Assembly (NCBI RefSeq): GCF_015350975.1
Contig: NZ_JADKRX010000002.1
Location: 771,158-835,157, forward strand
DNA length: 64,000 nt
Direction: 5' to 3'
DNA from: Curtobacterium sp. VKM Ac-1395
Lineage (GTDB): Bacteria > Actinomycetota > Actinomycetes > Actinomycetales > Microbacteriaceae
Of the stretch, positions 1 through 8,109 are shown piece by piece; position 1 is the first letter of the stretch, and each line of letters begins with the position of its first letter. Under the pieces are notes generated by a model. It searched no databases, was not told where the DNA came from, and saw only the letters and a program-made list of their open reading frames with translations. A program made the translations under genes and the position numbers.

Positions 1-285
1 GAGGACGGCCTGTTCAAGGCCGGGGCCGTCGCCGGCTCCACCGTCGTCATCGGTGGCGACGGCGGCATGATCTTCGACTGGGAGCCGACCCTGACGTCGA
101 CCGCGGAGCTCATCACGAGCGCCCGTGGCACCGACGCCCGTCTCGACCAGTCCGGTCGGCAGACGAGCAACGAACGTCGACAGAACTACTACGAGCGGAT
201 GGACGCCAAGGCCGCCGCGCGTGCCGAGCTCGAGCAGGAGCGCAAGTCCGGCATGTGGGCCGACGACGAGGACGATCAGGACTGA
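1..285 (+). CDS. obgE: GTPase Obg (C-terminal end only)
   Basis: The window opens inside this gene, so only the last 94 residues are visible. They end in an acidic tail (DDEDDQD). The visible part has a glycine-rich segment (VVIGGDGGMIFDWEP) and the residue run RRQNYYERMDAK, both as in the Obg C-terminal domain (OCT) of actinobacterial Obg GTPases. Obg is an essential ribosome-associated GTPase of late 50S assembly. The GTPase domain lies upstream of the window, so identity rests on this tail and on the conserved obgE-proB-proA-nadD order. proB begins 7 bp after the stop, so the two are probably co-transcribed. Confidence 0.85.
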   Translation, partial: EDGLFKAGAVAGSTVVIGGDGGMIFDWEPTLTSTAELITSARGTDARLDQSGRQTSNERRQNYYERMDAKAAARAELEQERKSGMWADDEDDQD

Positions 286-292
286 CCACCGC

Positions 293-1102
293 ATGACCGA
301 CACGACCTCCCTCGGCCCCGTCCGCCGGCGCGCTGACCTCCCGCGCGCCCGGCGGATCGTGGTCAAGGTCGGGTCGTCATCGGTCTCGGGCGACGCCGCC
401 GGCCAGATCGGGTCGCTCGTCGACGCCCTCGCCACCGCGTACGGCCACGGGACCGAGGTCGTCCTGGTGTCGTCCGGTGCCATCGCGACGGGCTTCCCGT
501 TCCTCGGGCTCGAGGGCCGACCGGACGACCTCGCCACGCAGCAGGCAGCGGCGGCCACCGGGCAGAACGTCCTGATGTTCCGGTACCAGCAGCAGCTGGA
601 CCGGCACGGTGTCGTCGCGGCGCAGATCCTGCTGACCGCCGGGGACCTGCAGAACCCCACGCACCGTGTCAACGCGCAGCGGGCGATCGACCGGCTGCTC
701 GCGCTGCGGGTGCTGCCGATCGTCAACGAGAACGACACCGTCGCCACCCACGAGATCCGCTTCGGCGACAACGACCGGCTCGCGGCGCTCGTGGCGCGGC
801 TGCTCGGTGCCGACGCCCTCGTGCTGCTCTCCGACGTCGAGGCCCTGTACACGAAGCCGCCCGAGCAGCCCGGGGCCGAGCGCATCGACGAGGTGCCGTT
901 CGGGGACGAGCTCGCCGGGGTCACGTTCGGGACCATCGGCGCAGCCGGGGTCGGTACCGGGGGAGCGGGCACGAAGGTCGCGGCGGCACGACTGGCGGCC
1001 GAGGCGGGCACCGCTGTGCTCGTGACCGCGACGTCCCTGGTCGACCGGGCCCTGGCGGGGGAGCACGTCGGCACCTGGTTCCACTCGGGGCCGCGGGGCT
1101 GA
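293..1102 (+). CDS. proB: Glutamate 5-kinase
   Basis: Phosphorylates L-glutamate to gamma-glutamyl phosphate, the first step of proline synthesis, in the cytoplasm. The 269-residue protein has the amino acid kinase fold: KVGSSSV near residues 25-31, NENDTV near 145 and a GTGGAGTK phosphate-binding loop near 220. It ends right after the kinase domain, so it lacks the C-terminal PUA domain of the roughly 367-residue E. coli enzyme. The ATG at 293 puts the KVG strand at the usual distance from the N-terminus. The start lies 7 bp after obgE; its product is used by proA, which appears to have its own promoter. Confidence 0.95.
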   Translation: MTDTTSLGPVRRRADLPRARRIVVKVGSSSVSGDAAGQIGSLVDALATAYGHGTEVVLVSSGAIATGFPFLGLEGRPDDLATQQAAAATGQNVLMFRYQQQLDRHGVVAAQILLTAGDLQNPTHRVNAQRAIDRLLALRVLPIVNENDTVATHEIRFGDNDRLAALVARLLGADALVLLSDVEALYTKPPEQPGAERIDEVPFGDELAGVTFGTIGAAGVGTGGAGTKVAAARLAAEAGTAVLVTATSLVDRALAGEHVGTWFHSGPRG

Positions 1103-1120
1103 CGCTGTCGGTCCGCGGCT

Positions 1121-1181
1121 GCCGCCGTCACGCGGGTGGTGCCGGTCGCTGACCGCCGCCGTCACGCGGGTGGTGCCGGTC
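1121..1181. repeat. 27-bp direct repeat (two copies) upstream of proA
   Basis: Positions 1121-1147 and 1155-1181 are identical over 27 bp (beginning gccgccgtcacgcgggtggt), a 34-bp period. The second copy runs into the −10-like TACAAT of proA. It may be a local duplication of promoter DNA or a pair of binding sites; nothing in the sequence decides which. Confidence 0.9.
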
Positions 1182-1182
1182 C

Positions 1183-1188
1183 TACAAT
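1183..1188 (+). promoter_or_regulatory. −10 element of proA (leaderless)
   Basis: TACAAT is one base from the consensus TATAAT and ends 6 nt before the proA ATG, so transcription should start at or next to the start codon. No Shine-Dalgarno sequence is present. Confidence 0.7.
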
Positions 1189-1194
1189 CGACCC

Positions 1195-2460
1195 ATGTCG
1201 CTGACCGCCCCCGCTCCGACCCTCACCGACAAGCTGGTGGCGGCCCGCGCCGCGGCCGGGACCCTCGCTACGGCCACCACCGCCGTCAAGGACGCCGCGC
1301 TCCTGGCCATCGCCCGGGCGGTCCGCACGGCCACCGACGACATCGTGGCGGCGAACCACCTCGACCTCGTCGCGGGTGAGGACGGCGGACTCGCCGGGGG
1401 ACTCCTCGACCGGCTCCGACTCGACCCGGTCCGGATCGACGCGCTCGCAGCGGCCGTCGAACACGTCGTCGGGCTCACCGACCCCGTCGGCCAGTCCGTC
1501 CGGGGATCGGTGCTGGCGAACGGTCTGCAGCTCAGCCAGGTCCGCGTGCCGTTCGGCGTCGTCGGCGCGATCTACGAGGCCCGTCCGAACGTGACCGTCG
1601 ACATCGCGAGCCTGGCGCTGAAGAGCGGCAACGCCGTCGTCCTGCGCGGGGGATCGGCAGCGGAACGCACGAACGCGGTGCTCGTGGGGGTGCTGCAGGA
1701 CGCGGTCGAGTCCGTCGGGCTCCCGCGCGCGCTGGTCCAGACGATCGACGAGTTCGGCCGGGCCGGGGCGACCGAGCTGATGCGGGCCAGGGGGCTCGTC
1801 GACGTGCTCATCCCGCGGGGCGGCGCCTCGCTCATCCAGACGGTGGTCACCGAGTCGCAGGTCCCCGTGATCGAGACCGGTGCCGGGGTCGTGCACGTCT
1901 TCCTCGACGAGTCCGCGCCCCTGGCACGGTCCGTCGACATCGTCCTCAACAGCAAGGTCCAGCGGCCCAGCGTCTGCAACGCGCTCGAGACCCTGCTCGT
2001 GCACCAGGGTGCCGCCGAACGGCTCCTGCCGACGCTGGCGGACCGGCTCCGTGCGGCCGGCGTCACCCTCCGCGGTGACGACGCGACCCGGGCGATCGTG
2101 CCCGGCGTCCTCCGCGCGACAGACGTCGACTGGGCGACCGAGTCGATGGACCTCGACCTGTCGATCCGGGTGGTGCCGGACGTCGACGCCGCCATGGCGC
2201 ACATCGCGAAGTGGTCGACGCACCACACCGAGTCGATCGTGACGAACGACGTCGACACCGCCGAGCGCTTCCTGCAGGCCGTCGACTCGGCCGTGGTGAT
2301 GGTCAACGCGTCGACGCGGTTCACCGACGGCGGCGAGTTCGGGTTCGGCGCCGAGGTCGGCATCTCGACGCAGAAGCTGCACGCGCGGGGGCCGATGGGG
2401 CTGCCGGAACTCACCAGCACGAAGTGGGTCGTGCGCGGACAGGGTCAGATCCGCGGCTAG
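1195..2460 (+). CDS. proA: Gamma-glutamyl phosphate reductase
   Basis: Reduces gamma-glutamyl phosphate with NADPH to glutamate semialdehyde, the second step of proline synthesis. The 421 residues match the family's usual length. The catalytic cysteine lies near residue 261 in RPSVCNALETLLVH, and the C-terminal FGFGAEVGISTQKLHARGP block is typical of ProA. The ATG at 1195 is chosen because TACAAT ends 6 nt upstream, predicting a leaderless mRNA. It lies 92 bp after proB. Confidence 0.96.
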   Translation: MSLTAPAPTLTDKLVAARAAAGTLATATTAVKDAALLAIARAVRTATDDIVAANHLDLVAGEDGGLAGGLLDRLRLDPVRIDALAAAVEHVVGLTDPVGQSVRGSVLANGLQLSQVRVPFGVVGAIYEARPNVTVDIASLALKSGNAVVLRGGSAAERTNAVLVGVLQDAVESVGLPRALVQTIDEFGRAGATELMRARGLVDVLIPRGGASLIQTVVTESQVPVIETGAGVVHVFLDESAPLARSVDIVLNSKVQRPSVCNALETLLVHQGAAERLLPTLADRLRAAGVTLRGDDATRAIVPGVLRATDVDWATESMDLDLSIRVVPDVDAAMAHIAKWSTHHTESIVTNDVDTAERFLQAVDSAVVMVNASTRFTDGGEFGFGAEVGISTQKLHARGPMGLPELTSTKWVVRGQGQIRG

Positions 2461-2501
2461 ACTGGCCCACAGTCTTCCTCGACCGATCGGAGCACCGCAC
2501 C

Positions 2502-2702
2502 ATGACCCTCCTCGCTGAAGCCGCCGAGAACGCCTCGTCGGTCCCCGCGTTCATCTTCCCGGTCGTGGCTGCTGCGTTCTTCGCCTTCCTCGGTTTCGTC
2601 ACGTGGTCCTTCCGCGACATCGCGTACCGCCACTCGAACAAGTTCGAGGCCACCCGCACCCACGAGACCGGTGTGGACGAGTACGGCCACACCAAGATCT
2701 GA
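2502..2702 (+). CDS. Small single-TM membrane protein, function unknown
   Basis: A 66-residue protein with a short polar N-terminus, one hydrophobic segment (about residues 15-33, [20 protein letters not shown]) and a charged tail ([20 protein letters not shown]). I know no function for it. It lies between proA and nadD, 11 bp before the nadD start, so it is probably transcribed with nadD. The start ATG follows the purine-rich cggagcacc, a weak ribosome-binding site. A −10-like TAGACT overlaps the proA stop codon (2458-2463), leaving a short leader. Confidence 0.75.
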   Translation: MTLLAEAAENASSVPAFIFPVVAAAFFAFLGFVTWSFRDIAYRHSNKFEATRTHETGVDEYGHTKI

Positions 2703-2713
2703 CGCGCCGCTCC

Positions 2714-3313
2714 ATGCTCGAGAGCTCGGGGCGGCCCCGCATCGGTGTGATGGGCGGCACGTTCGACCCCATCCACCACGGCCACCTCGTCGCGGCGTCC
2801 GAAGTCGCCAGGTCGTTCGACCTCGACGAAGTCGTCTTCGTCCCCACCGGACAGCCCTACATGAAGTCCCGGGTCACCGATGCGGAGCACCGCTACCTGA
2901 TGACGGTCATCGCGACCGCGTCGAACCCGATGTTCACCGTCAGCCGCGTGGACATCGACCGTCCCGGCCCGACCTACACGGTCGACACCCTCCAGGACCT
3001 GCACGAACAACGCCCTGACGCGCAGCTCGTCTTCATCTCGGGCGCAGACGCCGTCCAGCAGATCGTCGACTGGAAAGACCACGATGGTCTTTGGGACCTG
3101 GCACACTTCGTCGCCGTCACCCGTCCCGGCCACAACCTGAGCATCACCGGGCTCCCCGAGCGTGACGTCAGTCTGCTCGAAGTCCCGGCGCTGGCGATAT
3201 CCTCGACCGACTGTCGTGACCGGGTCCGACAGGGCAACCCTGTCTGGTACCTGGTTCCCGACGGTGTCGTCCAGTACATCACCAAGCACCACCTGTATCG
3301 GAGCGTTGCATGA
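2714..3313 (+). CDS. nadD: Nicotinate-nucleotide adenylyltransferase
   Basis: Adenylates nicotinate mononucleotide with ATP in NAD synthesis. The 199-residue protein has the nucleotidyltransferase signature [11 protein letters not shown] at about residues 14-24 and a C-terminal ISSTDCRDR motif near 162, as expected for NadD. The ATG at 2714 gives the usual short N-terminal extension before the first strand; an ATG at the first Gly of the signature would be too tight. Its last 4 bases overlap the next gene (ATGA), so translational coupling is likely. Confidence 0.93.
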   Translation: MLESSGRPRIGVMGGTFDPIHHGHLVAASEVARSFDLDEVVFVPTGQPYMKSRVTDAEHRYLMTVIATASNPMFTVSRVDIDRPGPTYTVDTLQDLHEQRPDAQLVFISGADAVQQIVDWKDHDGLWDLAHFVAVTRPGHNLSITGLPERDVSLLEVPALAISSTDCRDRVRQGNPVWYLVPDGVVQYITKHHLYRSVA

Positions 3314-4833
3314 GTCCGTCCGACGCGCAGCCGCCCCTGTCGCGGCGCCAGGCGCGCGAGCGAGAGCGCGCAGCCTCGGCCGGGGGCCAGCCCGTGACCC
3401 CGCCGCCGACCGTGGCCGCCCCCCAGCCCACCTCCGTCGACGGCGCACGCCGTCGGCCGGGTTCCCATGTCGCACCGGCGGCGCCCGGTCCCGCGCAGTC
3501 CGCCGGACCGGTCGTGCCGTCAGCGCCGACCTCGTCCGCCGGCGTGCCGGACCAGCCGCCAGCCTCCGCGACGGAGATCGTGCCGGGGTCGGGCGGTCTC
3601 ACCCGCCGCCAGATCCGCCAGATGCGCGCTGCCGAGGGGCAGGCCACCGGCCCGGTCCCGCTGCGCAACCCGGCACCCCAGTCGTCCGACCGCACCGTGC
3701 AGGACGTGCTCGGCACGGTCGCCGAGCTGCAGGGCGACCAGGGCGGCACCACACCGCCGACCGCTCCTGCCGGGTTCGCCGGTGCGACCGCTCCCGCGTC
3801 CCCGACGCACGAGGACGATGTCGCCGCCCCGTCGACGCCCGCTCCGGCCCCGGCATCGCTCCCGGACCCCGCGGCCGAACCGTCGGACTGGCAGGAACCC
3901 TCCACCGAGACCACGCACCTCGAGGCAGCTGCGGTCGAGCAGGCCACCGCGGCCGACGGGTCGCCGGATGCGCTCGAACCCCTCGAGGAAGCCGCCGCAC
4001 ACGCCGAGGAACCCCGACGCCACCGGTCGACCTGGGCGCCCCAGGCCGGCGACGCCCCGTCGGACGATGCCCCGTCCTTCGACGACCAGCGCGACGCGAG
4101 CACCGACCACGGCTCCGACACCGACGGTCCAGTCGAGTTGCCGGCCGGCCTCATGACGGACACCTCGGCAGCGCCGGAGCCCGCCGCGGCGACGCCCGGG
4201 GTGTTCCCGCTGTCCCTCGACGAGGACGACACCAACGAGGTACCGGTCCAGCACGACGAGCGTCCCGCCTCGGCTGACGCGTCGGCGCAGCAGTCGGCTC
4301 CCGGGGTGGCCTTCATCCGCCCGCCCGAGCCGAAGCCGATGACGACCACGTTAGCCACGCCCGTCGGACACTGGTCCACGCAGGCGCACGACTCGAACGA
4401 CACCGAGGTCCACGACGAGGCGACCGGCATCCGTCGGGTCGCCGAGACGGGCTCGAACGCGATCATCCTGCCGAACTCGGCGCTGGCGGACCCCACGGGT
4501 GCGCTGAACGCGACGGGCGAGGTCATCCTGACCGGCTCGATCGACCTGCCGGCGTCCCTGTCCTCGACCGGGTCGCACCGGCCGATCGACGGCGCCGAGG
4601 TGGACCGACTGCTCGAGCAGCACGACGAGCAGCCCGAGACGGACGCCAGCCCCGTGCGGGCGAGCCGTGCGGTGTCGAGCCACACGTCGACGCGGCAGGT
4701 GGTCCTCGCGGCCGCCAAGCCGAAGGAGTCGCGGGTGCCGATGATCCTCGGCTTCACCGTCGGCGGCGTGTGTGTCGCTGCCGCCACCGTCATCGTCGTG
4801 GCGCTGGTCTCGACCAACTTCTTCGGGTCCTGA
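3310..4833 (+). CDS. Long disordered protein with one C-terminal TM helix, unknown
   Basis: 507 residues. The N-terminus is basic ([13 protein letters not shown], then a similar [13 protein letters not shown] near residue 97). The body is low-complexity, rich in Pro, Ala, Ser, Asp and Glu, and has no domain I can recognise. A single hydrophobic helix lies near 477-502 ([20 protein letters not shown]), leaving a 5-residue tail. The long N-terminal part therefore probably faces the cytoplasm, with a tail anchor in the membrane. It overlaps nadD by 4 bp and precedes rsfS, a location usual for core genes. The two repeated RRQ-R basic motifs may bind nucleic acid or a partner; this is inference only. 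Confidence 0.8.
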   Translation: MSPSDAQPPLSRRQARERERAASAGGQPVTPPPTVAAPQPTSVDGARRRPGSHVAPAAPGPAQSAGPVVPSAPTSSAGVPDQPPASATEIVPGSGGLTRRQIRQMRAAEGQATGPVPLRNPAPQSSDRTVQDVLGTVAELQGDQGGTTPPTAPAGFAGATAPASPTHEDDVAAPSTPAPAPASLPDPAAEPSDWQEPSTETTHLEAAAVEQATAADGSPDALEPLEEAAAHAEEPRRHRSTWAPQAGDAPSDDAPSFDDQRDASTDHGSDTDGPVELPAGLMTDTSAAPEPAAATPGVFPLSLDEDDTNEVPVQHDERPASADASAQQSAPGVAFIRPPEPKPMTTTLATPVGHWSTQAHDSNDTEVHDEATGIRRVAETGSNAIILPNSALADPTGALNATGEVILTGSIDLPASLSSTGSHRPIDGAEVDRLLEQHDEQPETDASPVRASRAVSSHTSTRQVVLAAAKPKESRVPMILGFTVGGVCVAAATVIVVALVSTNFFGS

Positions 4834-4953
4834 CGTCCGCGTCCTCCCACTCGTGTCGACCCCCGCGGTCGACCACCCCGCGCCGCCGTCGGTGGCGTGG
4901 CTTATGATCGTGTCCCGTCCGGTGTCCTGCCGGATGACAACCGGAAGGACTCC

Positions 4954-5349
4954 GTGACCGCTTCCACCCGTGCTCTGGAACTCGTGCAGGTCGCCGCCGG
5001 CGCCGCCGACGCCAAGCAGGCCGAGGACCTCGTGGCCCTCGACGTGACCGGCCCGCTGCAGCTGACCGACGTGTTCCTCCTCGCCACCGGGCGCAACGAG
5101 CGCAACGTGATGGCCATCGCCGACGAGGTCGAGGACCGCATGCTGCAGGCCGGCGCCAAGACGCTCCGCCGCGAAGGCCGGAGCGAGGGCCGCTGGGTCC
5201 TCATCGACTTCGGCGACATCGTCGTGCACGTCTTCCACGAGGAAGACCGCCAGTACTACTCGCTCGAGCGCCTCTGGTCGGACTGCCCGACCATCCCGCT
5301 CGACGTCGTCACCGCGACCACCCCGGCGGAGACCCCGGCCGACGCCTGA
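4954..5349 (+). CDS. rsfS: Ribosomal silencing factor RsfS
   Basis: Binds ribosomal protein uL14 and blocks joining of the subunits when nutrients are scarce. The 131 residues cover the whole family, with core segments DVTGPLQLTDVFLLATG and GDIVVHVFHEEDRQYYSLERLW. The GTG at 4954 is preferred: it follows ggaagga with 5 nt spacing and matches the N-terminus of the family. A −10-like TATGAT lies near 4911, giving a leader of about 30 nt. Last protein gene of the obgE-nadD cluster. Confidence 0.94.
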   Translation: MTASTRALELVQVAAGAADAKQAEDLVALDVTGPLQLTDVFLLATGRNERNVMAIADEVEDRMLQAGAKTLRREGRSEGRWVLIDFGDIVVHVFHEEDRQYYSLERLWSDCPTIPLDVVTATTPAETPADA

Positions 5350-5350
5350 C

Positions 5351-5396
5351 GCCGACGCGCCCGGGGTGCCATCGCGATTTCGCTCCCCGGGTCGGC
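5351..5396 (+). terminator. Possible hairpin after rsfS
   Basis: cccgggg (5360-5366) pairs with ccccggg (5385-5391), extended by gccga and tcggc on the outside. The loop is long and there is no T-run, so the call is tentative. Confidence 0.4.
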
Positions 5397-5403
5397 CATG
5401 GTG

Positions 5404-5409
5404 TACGCT
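5404..5409 (+). promoter_or_regulatory. Possible −10 of tRNA-Ala
   Basis: TACGCT lies 48 bp before the mature tRNA 5' end. No good −35 is seen, so the call rests on the hexamer and position. Confidence 0.4.
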
Positions 5410-5457
5410 TCACTGGTGCCTCGGGGGAACCCGGGGAACGCAGCAACACCGGATCAT

Positions 5458-5530
5458 GGGTCTGTGGCGCAGCTGGTAGCGCACCTGCATGGCATGCAGG
5501 GGGTCAGGGGTTCGAGTCCCCTCAGATCCA
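5458..5530 (+). tRNA. tRNA-Ala, anticodon GGC
   Basis: A 73-nt cloverleaf can be drawn in full. The acceptor stem is GGGTCTG with CAGATCC (one G-T pair), the D stem GCGC with GCGC, the anticodon stem CCTGC with GCAGG around the loop ATGGCAT, and the T arm AGGGG-TTCGAGT-CCCCT. Anticodon GGC reads GCC and GCU alanine codons. The discriminator is A; CCA is not encoded (CCC follows). Confidence 0.97.
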
Positions 5531-5535
5531 CCCAC

Positions 5536-5569
5536 GAAGCCCCGCTCTCCTCACGGAGGGCGGGGCTTC
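5536..5569 (+). terminator. Terminator of tRNA-Ala
   Basis: gaagccccgctctcc (5536-5550) pairs with ggagggcggggcttc (5555-5569) around tcac. The stem is 15 bp with one G-T pair and begins 5 bp after the tRNA. Confidence 0.85.
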
Positions 5570-5627
5570 ACTCGTTCCGGGCCGACGTCCCCACTGGCGG
5601 ATGCCGCCCGTTCGCTACGCTGAGCGC

Positions 5628-6551
5628 ATGAGCAACGACGCCCCCCTCTCCGGCACGCAGCTGTCCATCGCCGCCGCCGGGTACACCGCCGAGATCGCCA
5701 CCGTGGGAGCCACGCTCCGCGCACTCCGGCAGGGGGACCGCGACCTCGTCGTCCCGTTCGAGGCAGACCAGGTCCGCCCGGTGTTCCGCGGTGCCGTCCT
5801 CGCTCCGTGGCCGAACCGCGTGGTCGACGGGCGCTACACCTTCGACGGGCAGGACCACGAGCTCGCCCTCTCCGAACCGAAGCGCTCGCACGCCCTGCAC
5901 GGTCTGGTCGCATGGGTGGACTTCGCGGTCGGAGAGCACGAAGCGGACCGGGTCACCCTGACGACCACCGTCCCCGCGCAGGAGGGCTACCCCTTCCGCG
6001 TCGTCGTGCACGTGGAGTACCGCCTCGACGCCGAGGGCCTCCACACGACGGTGACCGGCACGAACACCGGCGACCGCCCGACTCCGTGGGGGACGGGCCC
6101 GCACCCGTACCTCTCCGCGGGCGCCGGGAGCGTCGACGACTGGACGCTGACCCTGCCCGCCGCCGAGGTGCTCGAGGTCACCGAGGACCGGCTGGTGCCG
6201 ACGGAGCTCGTCCCCGTGCACGACGAGTTCGACCTCCGCACGGCGACGCTCATCGGGCCGCGGTTCATCGACCACGCCTTCACCGGCTTCGACCGCGACG
6301 CCGACGGCACCGCCGCGATCACCGTCACCGCCGCCGACGGGCACGGCGTCCGCGTGGCCTTCGGCCCGGAGTGCGGGTGGGCCCAGGTGCACACCGCCGA
6401 CCACGTCGTGCCGGAGTACCACCGCTCGGGCCTCGCGGTCGAGCCGATGACCTGCGCGCCCGACGCGTTCAACGCGGGCGAGGACCGTGGCCTGGTCGTG
6501 CTCGCCCCCGGCGCCGCACACGCGGCCGCATGGACGATCGCGGCCGTCTGA
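5628..6551 (+). CDS. Aldose 1-epimerase family protein
   Basis: Probably interconverts alpha and beta anomers of a hexose or related sugar; the substrate cannot be told. 307 residues with family landmarks: HALHGLVAW, GPHPYLSAG holding the catalytic His, and AVEPMTCAPDAFN holding the catalytic Glu near the C-terminus. The ATG at 5628 has TACGCT (5616-5621) ending 6 nt upstream, predicting a leaderless mRNA. Its 3' end overlaps the start of pabB by 22 bp. Confidence 0.88.
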   Translation: MSNDAPLSGTQLSIAAAGYTAEIATVGATLRALRQGDRDLVVPFEADQVRPVFRGAVLAPWPNRVVDGRYTFDGQDHELALSEPKRSHALHGLVAWVDFAVGEHEADRVTLTTTVPAQEGYPFRVVVHVEYRLDAEGLHTTVTGTNTGDRPTPWGTGPHPYLSAGAGSVDDWTLTLPAAEVLEVTEDRLVPTELVPVHDEFDLRTATLIGPRFIDHAFTGFDRDADGTAAITVTAADGHGVRVAFGPECGWAQVHTADHVVPEYHRSGLAVEPMTCAPDAFNAGEDRGLVVLAPGAAHAAAWTIAAV

Positions 6552-8026
6552 GGATCGAGTCCCGTCAGGTCGACGGGGTCGACCTGACGTCCCTCGTCCG
6601 ATCGGAGGAGGGCGACCTCGTCTGGTTCGACTCCGCCCTGCCCGACGGTGCGCCCGAATCGGCAGCCGGCAGGGCACGGTGGTCCGTCGTCGCCCCGTGC
6701 GACGGCCCCTTTGCCGTCCGGTTCCGCCACCAGGCCCGGTCTGCCGTCATCGACGTCTCGGCACCGGCACGATCGTGGTTCGGCATCGACCGATCGGAGG
6801 ACCGTCCCGCGTTCGCCGTCCTCGACGACCTGCTCGCCGCCACCCCGCACCTCGACGAACCCCTCGCCGGTCTCGGGTTCGCGCTCGGGTGGGTCGGTTT
6901 CCTCGGCTACGAGCTCGGCCGCGAGTCCGGCGGCCCCGACCGGACCGCCGACGGCCACGCGGACGCCGACCTGCGGTTCGTCGACCGTGCCGTCGTCGTC
7001 CGGAACGACGGTGCGGCGTGGGCACTCGCCCTGGTGAGCGACGCCGAACCGGCAGCCAGCGCCGCCAACCGGGCATGGCTCGACACGGTGGCCGCCCCGG
7101 CACCGGTGGCCGACGTCGCGGACTTTCCCCTGAGCATCCCGGGCGGGTCGGCGGCGACCGGACGCGTGTCGCGCGCCGCGTACGAGACCGCGGTCGACGC
7201 GTGCCGCGCCGAGATCCGCGAGGGGAACGCGTTCCAGGTCTGTCTCACCACCGCCTTCGCCCTGCCCACCGACGGGCAGGAGGCTCGGGTCGGTTCCGCC
7301 ACGGACCCGCAGCTCGACGAGTACCTGCGGATGCGCGCGGCCGACCCGGTGCCGTTCGGGGCGTACCTGCGGCTCGGACCGCTGCGGGTGGCGAGCCGGT
7401 CGCCGGAGCGGTTCCTGCGGATCGACGCGGACGGCGGGGTGCTCGCCGAGCCGATCAAGGGGACGCGGCGACGGCTCGAGGACCCCGAGGCGGACGCGGC
7501 TGTCCGTGACGAACTGGCGGCGAGCGTCAAGGACCGCGCGGAGAACGTGATGATCGTCGACCTGTTGCGGAACGACCTGCTGCGGACGGCGACGCCCGGG
7601 TCGGTGCACGTCGATCGGTTGTGCGACGTCGAGACGTACGCGAGCGTGCACCAGATGGTGTCGACGATCGGTGCCGTGGTGCCGGAGGGGACCTCGCGGG
7701 CGGCGGTGGTGCGGGCGGCGTTCCCGCCCGGGTCCATGACCGGTGCGCCCAAGATCAGTGCGATGGCCATCTCCGACCGGTTGGAGGATGTGCCACGCGG
7801 GGTTTACTCGGGCGCGATCGGGTACTTCTCGGCGAGCGGTGCAGCGGATCTGTCGGTGGCCATCCGGACACTGGTGACGGTGGTCCGTGCGGACGGCGTG
7901 CGGTCACGGACGCTCGGAGCCGGTGGCGCGGTGACCTGGTCCTCGGTCGCGCAGGACGAGGCAGACGAGGTCGAGACGAAGACCCGCTCGGTCCTGGGGA
8001 GCGTGGGGGCGTCGGCGTCCTGGTGA
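6530..8026 (+). CDS. pabB: Aminodeoxychorismate synthase component I
   Basis: Converts chorismate with ammonia to aminodeoxychorismate, the precursor of p-aminobenzoate in folate synthesis. 498 residues. The motif PIKGT (about 308-312) carries the lysine typical of PabB; the related TrpE has Ala there. The chorismate-binding block PGSMTGAPKISAM is near 400. The ATG at 6530 lies inside the previous gene; a later GTG is possible. No glutamine amidotransferase partner (pabA) is in the window. pabC, the next step, is at 29114-30004. Confidence 0.88.
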   Translation: MDDRGRLRIESRQVDGVDLTSLVRSEEGDLVWFDSALPDGAPESAAGRARWSVVAPCDGPFAVRFRHQARSAVIDVSAPARSWFGIDRSEDRPAFAVLDDLLAATPHLDEPLAGLGFALGWVGFLGYELGRESGGPDRTADGHADADLRFVDRAVVVRNDGAAWALALVSDAEPAASAANRAWLDTVAAPAPVADVADFPLSIPGGSAATGRVSRAAYETAVDACRAEIREGNAFQVCLTTAFALPTDGQEARVGSATDPQLDEYLRMRAADPVPFGAYLRLGPLRVASRSPERFLRIDADGGVLAEPIKGTRRRLEDPEADAAVRDELAASVKDRAENVMIVDLLRNDLLRTATPGSVHVDRLCDVETYASVHQMVSTIGAVVPEGTSRAAVVRAAFPPGSMTGAPKISAMAISDRLEDVPRGVYSGAIGYFSASGAADLSVAIRTLVTVVRADGVRSRTLGAGGAVTWSSVAQDEADEVETKTRSVLGSVGASASW

Positions 8027-8031
8027 ACTGA

Positions 8032-8047
8032 TCGAACGGGTGTTCGA
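8032..8047. promoter_or_regulatory. SOS box 1 (LexA site)
   Basis: TCGAACGGGTGTTCGA matches the actinobacterial LexA consensus TCGAAC-N4-GTTCGA exactly. It lies 6 bp after the pabB stop and 37 bp before site 2. Confidence 0.9.
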
Positions 8048-8074
8048 CCCGGTGTCCACGAATGTCGGACGCGA

Positions 8075-8103
8075 TTGACATCATCGAACACATGTTCGAA
8101 TAT
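8075..8103 (+). promoter_or_regulatory. imuA promoter (−35 and −10)
   Basis: TTGACA (8075-8080, perfect −35) and GAATAT (8098-8103) are 17 bp apart. The −10 ends 6 nt before the ATG at 8110, so the transcript should be leaderless. SOS box 2 fills the spacer. Confidence 0.75.
8084..8099. promoter_or_regulatory. SOS box 2 (LexA site) inside the imuA promoter
   Basis: TCGAACACATGTTCGA is a perfect match to TCGAAC-N4-GTTCGA. It lies between the −35 and −10 hexamers, so bound LexA should block RNA polymerase directly. Confidence 0.93.
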
Positions 8104-8109
8104 GAGGGC

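Noticed and set aside
8062..8109. Upstream ATG for imuA at 8062
   Set aside because: It would place SOS box 2 and the promoter within the coding region. The −10 spacing supports 8110.
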